DNA of 64,000 nt from an uncultured Bacteroidales bacterium (GTDB taxonomy: Bacteria; Bacteroidota; Bacteroidia; Bacteroidales; UBA932): the NCBI GenBank assembly GCA_949296645.1, contig CASFPH010000006.1, positions 1 through 64,000 of the forward strand, read 5' to 3'. This document shows positions 29,161 through 37,739 of this stretch, piece after piece. Every line of letters begins with the position of its first letter. The first letter of the stretch is position 1. The notes beneath the pieces were generated by a model that did not search any database, was not told the DNA's origin, and was given only the letters and a program-made list of their open reading frames with translations. The translations under genes were made by a program, and so were the position numbers.

Positions 29161-29846
29161 ATAAAGACATGATATTGTCAATAGAAACAAGCACTGGAGC
29201 ATGTTCAGCCGCATTGTCCAAAGGAAAGGATGTCATTGGAAGCATTTGCATTACTGAACCGAAAGCACACGCATCCAAACTTGCGCCGATGATAGACCGC
29301 CTCATGAAGGAAAACGGCATGGAATACGGCGAACTTGCAGCTGTGGCGGTAAGCGAAGGGCCAGGTTCATACACAGGGCTGAGGGTCGGTGTTTCCACGG
29401 CCAAGGGAATATGCTACGGTTCCGGAGCGAAACTCATAGGGATAAACACGCTGGATATACTCGCAGCCGCAGCCGGGAAAACGGAAGAAGACAGCATCAT
29501 AATACCGATGATAGATGCCAGAAGGATGGAAGTGTACTGTGCGGTATACGACTCACACGGGAAACGTATCAGCGAAACCGAAGCGAAAGTTCTGGACGCC
29601 ACTTCTTTTTCGGAAGAATTCGGAAAATATGGAAAAATCACATTCATAGGAGACGGATGTTCCAAATTCAGGGAAATCATCAGCAATCCCAAGGCCGAGT
29701 TCATATGTACATCACCTTCTGCGGAGCATATGGCCGCTTCCGCAGCCAAAGCATTGGCAGAAAAGGACTTTCAGGACATAGCCTATTTCGAACCGAGATA
29801 TCTCAAGGAGTTCGTGGCCGGCATAAGCAAAAAGAAGATAATCTGA
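29157..29846 (+). CDS. tsaB: tRNA t6A37 modification protein TsaB
   Basis: 229 residues of the ASKHA fold. The first strand 'ILSIETSTGACSAALSKG' and 'VSEGPGSYTGLRVGVSTAKG' are typical of TsaB, the partner that dimerises with TsaD for threonylcarbamoyl transfer to A37 of ANN-decoding tRNAs. Compared with TsaD it lacks the zinc-binding HxxxH, as expected. Its start overlaps the TolC-like gene by 4 bases, so it is translationally coupled. It ends 9 bases before a bidirectional hairpin. Confidence 0.93.
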   Translation: MNKDMILSIETSTGACSAALSKGKDVIGSICITEPKAHASKLAPMIDRLMKENGMEYGELAAVAVSEGPGSYTGLRVGVSTAKGICYGSGAKLIGINTLDILAAAAGKTEEDSIIIPMIDARRMEVYCAVYDSHGKRISETEAKVLDATSFSEEFGKYGKITFIGDGCSKFREIISNPKAEFICTSPSAEHMAASAAKALAEKDFQDIAYFEPRYLKEFVAGISKKKII

Positions 29847-29854
29847 TATATAAA

Positions 29855-29884
29855 AAAGACTCCGTTCGTCAGAACAGAGTCTTT
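29855..29884. terminator. Bidirectional terminator between tsaB and the TlpA-like gene
   Basis: AAAGACTC (29855-29862) pairs with GAGTCTTT (29877-29884), extended inward by TTC/GAA, with A/T runs on both sides. The last five codons of the TlpA-like gene are inside the stem, so the hairpin is partly coding. It serves both convergent genes. Confidence 0.8.
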
Positions 29885-31026
29885 ATTATTTTTTCAGGAT
29901 TTTCGAATTCATCTTTCGCCTTGATGTCTCCGTCCGCCGCAATATAGAATATGGAAGGTACCTTTCCTATATTATAGCTTTTGGCTGCAGGTGACGATAT
30001 TCCGAGTCCGTCACATACGTTTATCCAAGGCAGTTCCTGCGTTCTTACCGTATTCGCCCATGCCGTCTTGTCCATATCAAGACATACCTGGTATATCTGC
30101 AGTCCGGCATCCTTGTATTTTTCGTATACGGCTTTCAATTTCTGGTTGAACATCTTCTGGTTTACATCAGTTATAGTCCAGAAATACAACACAATAGGCT
30201 TTCCTTCCAAAGAAGAGAGCGATTTGTATTCCGCATTTATGTCAGGCAGGACTATATCAGGGAAGCTGGATGTCTCTATATTGGAAAATCTGTCGGAAAG
30301 ATTCAGTATGTTCTGGCGTCTTTCATACTCGGACAAAAGCGAAACCACATATTTAGATGTAGGATATTCTACAGAAAGCGAATCATACAGTCTTTTAAAG
30401 AAGAGGCCGTCCTTCGCATCTGCAAAAACAGGCAGATTTCCGTTTATATTGCCGTATATTACCGGGATGGAGCTGAATGACCTTATATTCTTGAATATGT
30501 ATTTTATGGCATTCTGCTTTGCCTTTACATATGCGGCACCCAGCTTGTACTGCAAATCTTCGGCTGTCTTGCCGTCATTCTTTTCAATTGCTTCAGCATA
30601 CTCCGCGGCAAGACTGTTGAAACCTGACAGCACGGCTGCATATTCCTTTTCATATTCGGTAAGCTTTACACTCTCTTCAGAGCCTTTCACCATATATGAA
30701 GTTCCGGCATAACCCAGTGTATCCGTCTTAACCGAGATACGGTCGCCAGGCATTATGATAAAAGAACCGAGTCTTCTGTTTCCGTAGTACAGATAGATGA
30801 ACTCAGGATTTCTGTCCGAAAAGGAATACCTGTACGAAACATTGCCTTTGGCATCCGCCCTGATGGTATCCAGAACAATTTCCCTGTTAACTTCTAGTTT
30901 TTTTATTACCACATCCTTGTCCTGCGCCCCTGCTATACCGGCATCTATCAGTGCAGTATCCGAGCTGCATGATACTCCGGCCATGGCAATACATGAAACG
31001 AGGAGAATATTGAATAATCTTTTCAT
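29869..31026 (-). CDS. TlpA/thioredoxin-like lipoprotein without the CxxC active site
   Basis: 385 residues from ATG 31026; a GTG two codons earlier is less likely. Lipobox GVSC is followed by SSDTA. An N-terminal DUF4369-like beta domain (about 25-130) and a helical middle are followed by a thioredoxin-like fold from about residue 255 ('DIVLPDINAEYKSL', 'KPIVLYFWTITDVNQKMF', 'VPSIFYIAADGDI'). In TlpA/ResA proteins the 'WxxxC' segment carries CxxC; here it is WTITDVN with no Cys. It probably keeps the fold but cannot do thiol redox chemistry. It is a single gene on its strand. Confidence 0.85.
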   Translation of the reverse strand: MKRLFNILLVSCIAMAGVSCSSDTALIDAGIAGAQDKDVVIKKLEVNREIVLDTIRADAKGNVSYRYSFSDRNPEFIYLYYGNRRLGSFIIMPGDRISVKTDTLGYAGTSYMVKGSEESVKLTEYEKEYAAVLSGFNSLAAEYAEAIEKNDGKTAEDLQYKLGAAYVKAKQNAIKYIFKNIRSFSSIPVIYGNINGNLPVFADAKDGLFFKRLYDSLSVEYPTSKYVVSLLSEYERRQNILNLSDRFSNIETSSFPDIVLPDINAEYKSLSSLEGKPIVLYFWTITDVNQKMFNQKLKAVYEKYKDAGLQIYQVCLDMDKTAWANTVRTQELPWINVCDGLGISSPAAKSYNIGKVPSIFYIAADGDIKAKDEFENPEKIIKTLF

Positions 31027-31045
31027 ATGCACTAATTGTTACTGT

Positions 31046-31447
31046 TCACAGTTTGATAAATTCATCAGATATCCTTTTTGCCACAGCGGCAAACTGTTCC
31101 GGAGTCATAGTTTTTTTAGGAGCCTTGAAATCCATATCCGATTCCCTGTTCAAAGGAACAAGATGTATATGTGCATGAGGCACTTCCATTCCAAGAACTG
31201 CGACACCTATCCTTTTACAGTCAACTGCCTTTTTCAAGGCCGCTGCCACCTTTCTGGCAAAATGCATGAGCCCTTCATATGTCTTTTCGTCAAGATCGAA
31301 AACATAGTCGACTTCCTTCTTTGGTATCACGAGAGTATGGCCCTCCACCATTGGTGCTATATCGAGAAAGGCATAGAAATCATCGGATTCCGCCACCTTA
31401 TATGACGGTATCTCGCCTTTTATTATTTTAGTAAATACTGAACTCAT
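31046..31447 (-). CDS. HIT-family nucleotide-binding protein
   Basis: 133 residues. The histidine triad is complete: 'VPHAHIHLVP' with His91, His93 and His95. The N-terminal 'FTKIIKGEIPSYKV' is typical of bacterial Hint/HinT-like purine nucleoside phosphoramidases. It is cytosolic and probably hydrolyses adenosine phosphoramidates; the physiological substrate is not evident. It starts 5 bases after the greA stop and is co-transcribed with it. Confidence 0.92.
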   Translation of the reverse strand: MSSVFTKIIKGEIPSYKVAESDDFYAFLDIAPMVEGHTLVIPKKEVDYVFDLDEKTYEGLMHFARKVAAALKKAVDCKRIGVAVLGMEVPHAHIHLVPLNRESDMDFKAPKKTMTPEQFAAVAKRISDEFIKL

Positions 31448-31452
31448 GGCTG

Positions 31453-31923
31453 TCAGATGGAAATATCAAGGATTTCAAACTGTATTATTCCGGAAGGGAC
31501 CTTCGCTTCCACGATTTCTCCCTTTTTCTTTCCGATAAGCGCCTTTCCTATAGGTGTCGCTGCTGCCAGTTTGCCTTCGGCTATGTTCGCTTCGCTTTCA
31601 CCCACGAGAGTATACTCCATGACCGCGCCGGTCTTGACATTTCTTATCTTGACCTTGTTGAGCATCTGCACATGATCCGTATTTATTTTTGACTCGTCTA
31701 TTACACGGGCATTGGCAATAGTGTTCTCGAGTTTGGAAATTTTCAGTTCAAGCAAGCCCTGAGCTTCCTTTGCAGCATCATATTCCGCATTTTCCGACAA
31801 ATCACCCTTGTCTCTCGCCTCCGCTATCTGAGCGGAAATAACAGGCCTTTCGGCAATCAGTTTAGCCAGCTCCGCCTTCAGATTTTCCAGGCCTTCAGCT
31901 GTCACATAATGGATGTTGGACAT
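31453..31923 (-). CDS. greA: Transcription elongation factor GreA
   Basis: 156 residues, the normal length. An N-terminal antiparallel coiled coil ('ISAQIAEARDKGDLSENAEYDAAKEAQ') has the acidic tip DLSENAEYDAAK that reaches the RNA polymerase active centre and stimulates cleavage of backtracked transcripts. The C-terminal FKBP-like domain contains 'YTLVGESEANIAEGKLAAATPIGKAL'. A full promoter lies about 95 bases upstream and the HIT gene follows. Confidence 0.97.
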   Translation of the reverse strand: MSNIHYVTAEGLENLKAELAKLIAERPVISAQIAEARDKGDLSENAEYDAAKEAQGLLELKISKLENTIANARVIDESKINTDHVQMLNKVKIRNVKTGAVMEYTLVGESEANIAEGKLAAATPIGKALIGKKKGEIVEAKVPSGIIQFEILDISI

Positions 31924-31964
31924 AATTATAATTTTTATTGTATATTACATAAAAAACCAAAAAG

Positions 31965-31977
31965 AGGCATGCTGCCT
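31965..31977 (-). terminator. Small hairpin in the greA leader
   Basis: AGGCA (31965-31969) and TGCCT (31973-31977), with flanking A/T pairs, form a small stem. On the minus strand it is followed by CTTTTTGGTTTTTT. It is 42 bases before greA and after its promoter. It may end transcripts of the gene 32044-32547 or attenuate greA. Confidence 0.4.
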
Positions 31978-32017
31978 TTTAGCAGACGCCACTTTCCATA
32001 TCTTTTCCTTATTTATG

Positions 32018-32048
32018 CAAAGATATATAAAATATTATTATTATCAAA
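32018..32048 (-). promoter_or_regulatory. greA promoter (TTTG-N19-TATCTTTG)
   Basis: On the minus strand TTTG (32045-32048) and TATCTTTG (32018-32025) are 19 bases apart, an exact match to the Bacteroidota consensus. The -33 box lies in the last codons of the upstream gene. The leader to ATG 31923 is close to 90 bases. Confidence 0.8.
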
Positions 32049-32547
32049 TTTCTTTATACTTCGGATTCATCAGTTCATAAGATATGACCATATTCCTGAT
32101 TCCTACTTTTTTTACAAAGTTTTCATCCTTGTCACAGGTATCCGGAGAGGTATCCGGAACAACTTCCATAACAGCCGGAGAAGTGACGCATGACTGGACA
32201 TTATCCGATACACTGTTACCAGTGGAGACAGATACAGCAGCTTCCACCGCAGTCTCATTTTCTGCAATTTTTTCATGGGCATCCGAATCCTCGTCTATTG
32301 ACATGAAAGCCGCACCTGTATCGGCAGAGGAACCGAAAATAATATCGAAAATATTACCGGCAGGAACGTCTGATGCACCTGTTTCGCCAGTCTGCCCGTT
32401 CAGCAAAGCGCTGCCGTCCGTATCCTTTTCGCCGGCATACCTGCGTTCCCCGCGCTTCTTCTTTTTTCTTACGGAAGCTATCATCGTAAAGACGACAGGA
32501 ATGGCGAGTATCAGAATATCATAAAGAAAGTCCTTGATTCCATCCAT
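32044..32547 (-). CDS. Small single-pass membrane protein of unknown function
   Basis: 167 residues. One N-terminal membrane helix ('FLYDILILAIPVVFTMIAS', about 7-25), then a basic stop-transfer (RKKKKRGERR), then a long low-complexity acidic/Ser/Thr part without predicted structure, and a more ordered C-terminal end ('VKKVGIRNMVISYELMNPKYKEI'). The positive residues place the tail in the cytosol. It starts 12 bases after ribF and belongs to the xseA-xseB-ribF operon. No family is recognised; conservation of the last 20 residues would be the test of a function. Confidence 0.7.
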   Translation of the reverse strand: MDGIKDFLYDILILAIPVVFTMIASVRKKKKRGERRYAGEKDTDGSALLNGQTGETGASDVPAGNIFDIIFGSSADTGAAFMSIDEDSDAHEKIAENETAVEAAVSVSTGNSVSDNVQSCVTSPAVMEVVPDTSPDTCDKDENFVKKVGIRNMVISYELMNPKYKEI

Positions 32548-32559
32548 TTTGCAACCCGA

Positions 32560-33471
32560 TTACCTAAGTTTTATTTCAGAGGGTGAAGTTAAGAAATTTT
32601 CCGCTCTTTTCCTGTCATTTTCCAACTGCAATCTGAGATGATCCTCGGTAGGGAACCTTACCGTATCCCTGAGTCTTTCCACGAATTCCATCTTCAGATC
32701 CAGACCGTAAATATCATCATTGAAATCCAGAATATGCGTTTCTATGGTTCTGGAAGGACTGCTGTCTACTGTCGGTCTTGTACCTATATTGCAGATTCCC
32801 TTATATGTCCTGCCCATGACCTCCACCCATACAAAATATACTCCGCTTCCAGGAACGAGTTTTCTCGGATCGGAAAGTTCAATATTAGCTGTCGGAAATC
32901 CGATTTTCCTGCCTATTTTCTTTCCGGCCACGACCACACCCCTTAGCCCGTATCTATATCCCAGTGCACAATTGGCCGTAGACACATCACCTTCCGACAA
33001 CAGGGCGCGTATTTTTGTGGAACTGAAGACGAACCCGTCTTCCGAACACTTGTCCACTCTTATGCACTCAATGCCGAAAGCGGCTGCAACCTCTTCGATC
33101 GGAGGCTCGACGACATCCCTGCGCCCGAAATGATGATCATATCCTATTACAAGGACATCAACACCGAAGCGCCCTTTCAAATAGTCCCTTATAAATTCGG
33201 AAGATGTAAGTCTGCTCAGATCTTTCGTAAAATCAACCACATGTACTTTGTCTATACCGCAGGAAATCAACAGGTCACGTTTCTCATCCGCTGAAGTAAG
33301 GAGTTTCAGATCGTCGGCATCCTGCTGCAGCACGCTTCTCGGATGCGGCCAAAACGTAATTACAGCACTCTCGGCCCTTCTTTTCGCAGCCTCTTCCTTA
33401 ATTCTTTCAATTACATGGCAGTGTCCCCTGTGTACACCGTCAAAAAAACCAGTCGCAGCTATGATCATCAC
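32560..33471 (-). CDS. ribF: Bifunctional riboflavin kinase / FAD synthetase
   Basis: 303 residues. The N-terminal nucleotidyltransferase domain has 'GFFDGVHRGH' (8-17), the HxGH-like FMN adenylyltransferase motif. The C-terminal kinase domain has 'KIGFPTANIEL' near residues 187-197, the flavokinase signature, and 'ETHILDFNDDIYG'. It converts riboflavin to FMN and then FAD in the cytosol. It starts 8 bases after the xseB stop. Confidence 0.97.
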   Translation of the reverse strand: MMIIAATGFFDGVHRGHCHVIERIKEEAAKRRAESAVITFWPHPRSVLQQDADDLKLLTSADEKRDLLISCGIDKVHVVDFTKDLSRLTSSEFIRDYLKGRFGVDVLVIGYDHHFGRRDVVEPPIEEVAAAFGIECIRVDKCSEDGFVFSSTKIRALLSEGDVSTANCALGYRYGLRGVVVAGKKIGRKIGFPTANIELSDPRKLVPGSGVYFVWVEVMGRTYKGICNIGTRPTVDSSPSRTIETHILDFNDDIYGLDLKMEFVERLRDTVRFPTEDHLRLQLENDRKRAENFLTSPSEIKLR

Positions 33472-33479
33472 CCAATACT

Positions 33480-33695
33480 TTACTCCGCACTTTTCATAAT
33501 ATCCTCTTCGCTCTTCCTCAATGCCTCACGACACATCTTTATAAGCCCGTCAGCCCTTTTCACCGCTTCAGGCAGTTTCTCAAACGGTATTTCATTTTTC
33601 TCTATACTGCCGATAATGTTCCTGACCTCCTCTACCGCCTTTTCATATACAAAAGGAACATTTTCCCCACTTTTCTTTTCATTATTCGTTTCCAT
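33480..33695 (-). CDS. xseB: Exodeoxyribonuclease VII small subunit
   Basis: 71 residues, normal for XseB. All-helical with 'YEKAVEEVRNIIGSIEKNE' and 'FEKLPEAVKRADGLIKMC', the family pattern that coats the large subunit. It binds XseA to give a processive single-strand exonuclease. It lies directly after xseA (19 bases) and before ribF (8 bases). Confidence 0.92.
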   Translation of the reverse strand: METNNEKKSGENVPFVYEKAVEEVRNIIGSIEKNEIPFEKLPEAVKRADGLIKMCREALRKSEEDIMKSAE

Positions 33696-33714
33696 CCGTT
33701 CCGTCTATTTGTTT

Positions 33715-34980
33715 TCAATTTTGTTTTTCAGTACATTTTTCAATCACCTTACACTTCAGTACACCGTCCCTGAGAAGTATTTCAGCCGTATCCCCTGCTT
33801 CGGCATCCCTCACACTGTCTATTCTTTTCCCCGATATACTGACAAGGGCATAACCTTTGTCAAGCATTCTTCCGGGATCGCAGGCGTAAAGTCTTAATCC
33901 AATTATTTCCAGCTCGTTGCGGCGCTCTCTGAAATACATGTCCACCGTTTGGCGCAATTTCACGGAAATGTTCTCAAGCATGCTTTTTCTTCCGAAAAAA
34001 TATTCCTTTACCGAAAGCCCGAAGAGTTTCTTCAAGGATGCATGAAGTTTCTCAAGCATTATCCTTTCCTCGGCATATATTTCCCTTGCCGACATGACAA
34101 GCCTTGATGCAAGGGACACCAGTTCGCCGTCAAGGGAAGCAAACATCGATATAAAGAAATCCGCCATCGCCGTAGGCGTCTTCATATACTCGAACGATAC
34201 GGCATCGCATACATGGAAATCCTTGTCGTGGCCTACTGCCGTAAAGACGGGAACCGGGAACTGCGCTATGTTCAATGCCAGTTCGTAATCATCGAAACAT
34301 ACCATGTCCGATACGGCACCGCCTCCCCGCAAGATAAGTACGGCATCATATGCCGTTCCGGAACCGGCTATCTTTTCAAGTGAAGAGATAATCGATCCAG
34401 GAGCTTCCGCACCCTGCATCACCGAAGGATAAAGATCCGTAACGAACGAGAACCCGTATTCATTTTCATGCAGATGTCTGATGAAATCCCTGTAACCTGC
34501 TGCTGTTTCCGATGATATCACGGCGAATCTTTTCGGCACCGCTGCAAGTCTCAGCGACTTGTTCAACTCCAGCATTCCTTCCTTTTCCAGGCGCTCAAGC
34601 GTTCTGCGACGGGCTGCCTCAACTTCGCCTATCGTGAAGGAAGGATCCATATCGCTTATTATCAGGTTCATCCCATAAAGAGGACTGTACTGAACCTGTA
34701 CCTTGGCCAGAATACTCATTCCGGGTTGTATGTCCGACCCGGTAACACTTTTGAAATAGGGAGCCATAAGCCTGTATGAAGAAGACCATATTACGGCCTG
34801 TGCCCTGGCTACGACATTTTCATCCCCCTTTTCAACAAGCGTCATATAGCAATGTCCGCTATAATTTACCTTTATCTCGCTTACTTCCGCCCTTATCCAC
34901 AACCTGCCGGGAACAGACTCCTCCACTCCTTTCCGTACTCTGTCCAGCAATTCCTTTAGACTTAACTGCTCCATAGGCAT
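33715..34980 (-). CDS. xseA: Exodeoxyribonuclease VII large subunit
   Basis: 421 residues from ATG 34980 (an alternative ATG is two codons later). The longer frame upstream crosses the divergent engB promoter and is not signal-like. An N-terminal OB-fold ('LWIRAEVSEIKVNYSGHCYMTLVEKG') precedes the nuclease domain with 'RFAVISSETAAGYRDF', 'DAVLILRGGGAVSDM' and 'VFTAVGHDKDFHVCDAV', which carry the conserved catalytic region. A C-terminal coiled coil binds XseB. It degrades single-stranded DNA to oligonucleotides in repair. It is first gene of the xseA-xseB-ribF operon. Confidence 0.95.
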   Translation of the reverse strand: MPMEQLSLKELLDRVRKGVEESVPGRLWIRAEVSEIKVNYSGHCYMTLVEKGDENVVARAQAVIWSSSYRLMAPYFKSVTGSDIQPGMSILAKVQVQYSPLYGMNLIISDMDPSFTIGEVEAARRRTLERLEKEGMLELNKSLRLAAVPKRFAVISSETAAGYRDFIRHLHENEYGFSFVTDLYPSVMQGAEAPGSIISSLEKIAGSGTAYDAVLILRGGGAVSDMVCFDDYELALNIAQFPVPVFTAVGHDKDFHVCDAVSFEYMKTPTAMADFFISMFASLDGELVSLASRLVMSAREIYAEERIMLEKLHASLKKLFGLSVKEYFFGRKSMLENISVKLRQTVDMYFRERRNELEIIGLRLYACDPGRMLDKGYALVSISGKRIDSVRDAEAGDTAEILLRDGVLKCKVIEKCTEKQN

Positions 34981-35043
34981 ATTATTATACCACAAAGTAA
35001 GTAAAATATTCGCACATTTTTTCCTAAAATGGATAATCGTTTG

Positions 35044-35051
35044 TAACTTTG
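35044..35051 (+). promoter_or_regulatory. -7 promoter box (TAACTTTG) of the engB operon
   Basis: TAACTTTG exactly fits TAnnTTTG and lies 20 bases before ATG 35072. The -33 region is a T run without a clear TTTG. It would drive engB-prs-nadE and the genes after them. Confidence 0.65.
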
Positions 35052-35071
35052 CAGGATAAACAAGCACCGAA

Positions 35072-35668
35072 ATGATTATTAAAGAAGCTGTTTTCAGCGG
35101 CAGCAGCCAGCAAATATCCCAAAAGCCAAAGGAAAAACTCCCCGAATTTGCGTTCATCGGAAGGTCGAATGTCGGCAAGTCTTCCCTGATAAACTATCTG
35201 TGCAACCGCAACGGTCTGGCAAAAACTTCGTCAACGCCTGGAAAAACACTTACTGTCAATCATTTCAAGATAAATTCATCATGGTATCTTGTAGACCTTC
35301 CAGGATACGGATATGCAAGCGTTTCAAAAAAGGGACGCGAAAGGATAAACCGGATCATCGAAGACTATATCATGAATTCGGAAGAGATGGTGCTCCTGTT
35401 CGTCCTGCTTGACTCAAGACATGACATACAGAAAAACGACCTTGAATTTCTGATGAAACTCGGGGAAAACGGCATCCCCTTTTCCATAATCTTCACAAAA
35501 AGCGACAAGCTTGGGCAGAATGCCCTGAAAGAGAAAATCGAAAGCAACAGCAACTTCCTGCTGCAGTACTGGGAAGAACTTCCGGAGACCTTCGTCACCT
35601 CTTCCGAAAAGAAACAGGGTCGGGAAGAAATTCTGGACTATATTGAAACTATACTTAAATCACTATAA
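35072..35668 (+). CDS. engB: Ribosome biogenesis GTPase YsxC/EngB
   Basis: 198 residues of one TRAFAC GTPase domain. G1 is 'GRSNVGKSS' (30-38); the threonine of G2 follows in 'KTSSTPGKT'; G3 is 'DLPGYGYA'; G4 is 'TKSDK'. It assists late assembly of the 50S subunit in the cytosol. It heads the operon with prs 2 bases downstream. Confidence 0.95.
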   Translation: MIIKEAVFSGSSQQISQKPKEKLPEFAFIGRSNVGKSSLINYLCNRNGLAKTSSTPGKTLTVNHFKINSSWYLVDLPGYGYASVSKKGRERINRIIEDYIMNSEEMVLLFVLLDSRHDIQKNDLEFLMKLGENGIPFSIIFTKSDKLGQNALKEKIESNSNFLLQYWEELPETFVTSSEKKQGREEILDYIETILKSL

Positions 35669-35670
35669 CA

Positions 35671-36621
35671 ATGGATCATCGTCATATGATAAAAATCTTC
35701 TCATGCAGAGGGTCCAGATACCTCGCCGAGAAAATAGCATTATCGCTAAAACTTGAACTTGGAAAATCCGAAGTAACCGTATTCAGCGACGGAGAATTCC
35801 AGCCTGCATTCAATGAAAGCGTCAGAGGTGCCACCGTATTCATCGTACAGTCTACTTTCCCTCCGGTAGACAATCTCTTCGAGCTGCTGCTCATGATAGA
35901 TGCGGCGAAAAGGGCATCAGCCTACAAGGTGATAGCCGTAATGCCTTATTTCGGATGGGCAAGACAGGACAGGAAAGACAGGCCGAGAGTATCAATAGGT
36001 GCAAAGCTTGTGGCCAATCTGCTTCATGCTGCAGGATGTGACAGGGTCATGACAACAGACCTGCATGCAGACCAGATACAGGGATTCTTCGATTTTCCTG
36101 TTGACCACATATATGCAAGTTCAATATTCCTCCCTTATCTGAGGAATCTAAAACTTGAAAACATATCCATAGCAGCTCCGGACATGGGAGGTGCCAAAAG
36201 GGCAAATGCATATTCCAGGATCCTGGGATGCCCTCTGATCGTGTGCCACAAATCCAGGGAACGCGCGAATGTAGTAGGATCGATGACTGCAATCGGAGAA
36301 GTGGAAGGCCGCAACGTAATAATAATCGATGACATGATCGACACGGCAGGAACCATATCCAAGGCTGCCGACATGCTTATGGATAAAGGAGCACTGAGCG
36401 TAAGGGCACTGGCTACACATGCTGTACTGTCAGGTCCCGCTTATGAAAGGCTTGCAAAATCCAAACTGACCGAAATCGTAGTTTCCGATACTATTCCGTT
36501 GTCAAACGATCCAAATATAGACAAGTCAAAAATCAAGGTTCTTTCAGTTGCAGAACTTTTCGCGGACGTGATCGACAAGGTTTACAACTACAAGTCCATA
36601 AGCACGAACTTCGTATTTTAA
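35671..36621 (+). CDS. prs: Ribose-phosphate pyrophosphokinase
   Basis: 316 residues, makes PRPP from ribose 5-phosphate and ATP. The family boxes are present: 'FSDGEFQPAFNESVRGATVF' (about 32-51), 'YFGWARQDRKDRPR' (ATP flexible loop), 'TTDLHADQIQGFFD', and the PRPP-binding 'IIIDDMIDTAGTI'. Cytosolic hexamer in the family. PRPP feeds nucleotide and NAD synthesis, and nadE follows 11 bases downstream. Confidence 0.96.
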   Translation: MDHRHMIKIFSCRGSRYLAEKIALSLKLELGKSEVTVFSDGEFQPAFNESVRGATVFIVQSTFPPVDNLFELLLMIDAAKRASAYKVIAVMPYFGWARQDRKDRPRVSIGAKLVANLLHAAGCDRVMTTDLHADQIQGFFDFPVDHIYASSIFLPYLRNLKLENISIAAPDMGGAKRANAYSRILGCPLIVCHKSRERANVVGSMTAIGEVEGRNVIIIDDMIDTAGTISKAADMLMDKGALSVRALATHAVLSGPAYERLAKSKLTEIVVSDTIPLSNDPNIDKSKIKVLSVAELFADVIDKVYNYKSISTNFVF

Positions 36622-36632
36622 GTTACAGAAAA

Positions 36633-37472
36633 ATGCTGCTTAAGAACATTCCGATAGAGGAAATTCATAAAACAATCATAACAGCCATCCGCGCCTTCTT
36701 CAAACAGGCAGATGCGGAAAGGGCTGTCATAGGTCTTTCAGGCGGCATAGACTCTGCCGTCGTAATGGCACTGGCAGCGGAAGCCCTCGGCAACAGGAAT
36801 GTCCACGGGATATTGATGCCGTCGCAGTTTTCCACAATGCATTCGATTACAGATGCGGTATCACTTGCGGAAAATCTGGATTCCGAATATTCAGTAGTTC
36901 CAATCGAATCCATATTCAACAGGTTCATCAAGGAACTCGACCCGGTGTTTGCCGGTACAGAACCGGATGTAACGGAGGAAAACCTGCAGGCCCGCATCAG
37001 GGGAACCATTCTCATGGCATACTCCAACAAATTCAGGGCGCTGCTTCTGAACACTTCGAACAAAAGCGAACTTTCCACAGGTTACGGTACATTATACGGG
37101 GATCTGTGCGGTGCGCTCATGGTCATAGCCGACCTGTACAAGGTAGAAGTGTATGAACTGGCCTCGTATATAAACCGCAACAGGATAATTATTCCGGAAT
37201 CCACGTTAACAAAAGCGCCTTCCGCCGAACTGAGGACCGACCAGAAGGACAGTGACTCGCTTCCTGAATACCATATTCTCGATCCTGTGCTTTATGCCCT
37301 GCATGAAGAGGAAAAATCCGAAGACGAAGTTGCCGGAATATATGGCAGGGAAATAACGGAAAGGATAATCAGGCTGAAAAAAGGTGCGGCATTCAAAGCC
37401 CATCAGCTTGCTCCTATTCTGAAAATAAGCGAAAAACCGCTTGCTTACAAAGAAAAATGGTTTGAAATCTGA
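36633..37472 (+). CDS. nadE: NAD+ synthase, ammonia-dependent
   Basis: 279 residues. The PP-loop 'GLSGGIDSAVVMAL' (34-47) activates deamido-NAD with ATP. 'SNKSELSTGYGTLYGDLCGAL' is the second conserved block, and 'TKAPSAELRTDQKDSDSLP' the third. There is no glutaminase domain, so ammonia is the nitrogen donor or a separate amidase supplies it. Last step of NAD synthesis, in the cytosol. It lies between prs and the small Cys-rich membrane protein. Confidence 0.95.
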   Translation: MLLKNIPIEEIHKTIITAIRAFFKQADAERAVIGLSGGIDSAVVMALAAEALGNRNVHGILMPSQFSTMHSITDAVSLAENLDSEYSVVPIESIFNRFIKELDPVFAGTEPDVTEENLQARIRGTILMAYSNKFRALLLNTSNKSELSTGYGTLYGDLCGALMVIADLYKVEVYELASYINRNRIIIPESTLTKAPSAELRTDQKDSDSLPEYHILDPVLYALHEEEKSEDEVAGIYGREITERIIRLKKGAAFKAHQLAPILKISEKPLAYKEKWFEI

Positions 37473-37477
37473 CAACT

Positions 37478-37723
37478 ATGAAGATTCTTATAGCCAGCAT
37501 AATACTTGTAGGTTTCTGCGTATTCTGTCTCTGTTTCAACATCATATTCAGAAAGGACGGGAAATTTCCCGACAAGGAAATAGAGCACAACAAGGATATG
37601 CGTAAACTAGGCATAATATGCGCGAAGGAACAGGAAAGGAAAATGTGGAAAAAGAAGAAAAGCCGCATTTCATGTCCTGAAGAAGCATGCGAACATTGCG
37701 GTGCTTCATGTGTTAAATTCTAA
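37478..37723 (+). CDS. Small membrane protein with a C-terminal Cys cluster
   Basis: 81 residues. One N-terminal membrane helix ('[20 protein letters not shown]'), then '[29 protein letters not shown]' and a tail with four Cys ('[14 protein letters not shown]'). Such short proteins with 'FP...H...N..MR..GI.C' occur throughout Bacteroidales between housekeeping genes but I know no assigned function. The Cys arrangement suggests metal or iron-sulphur binding, comparable in design to NqrM or FeoB-associated proteins. It starts 5 bases after nadE and ends 16 bases before der. Confidence 0.8.
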   Translation: MKILIASIILVGFCVFCLCFNIIFRKDGKFPDKEIEHNKDMRKLGIICAKEQERKMWKKKKSRISCPEEACEHCGASCVKF

Positions 37724-37739
37724 AAACATTACATATAAA

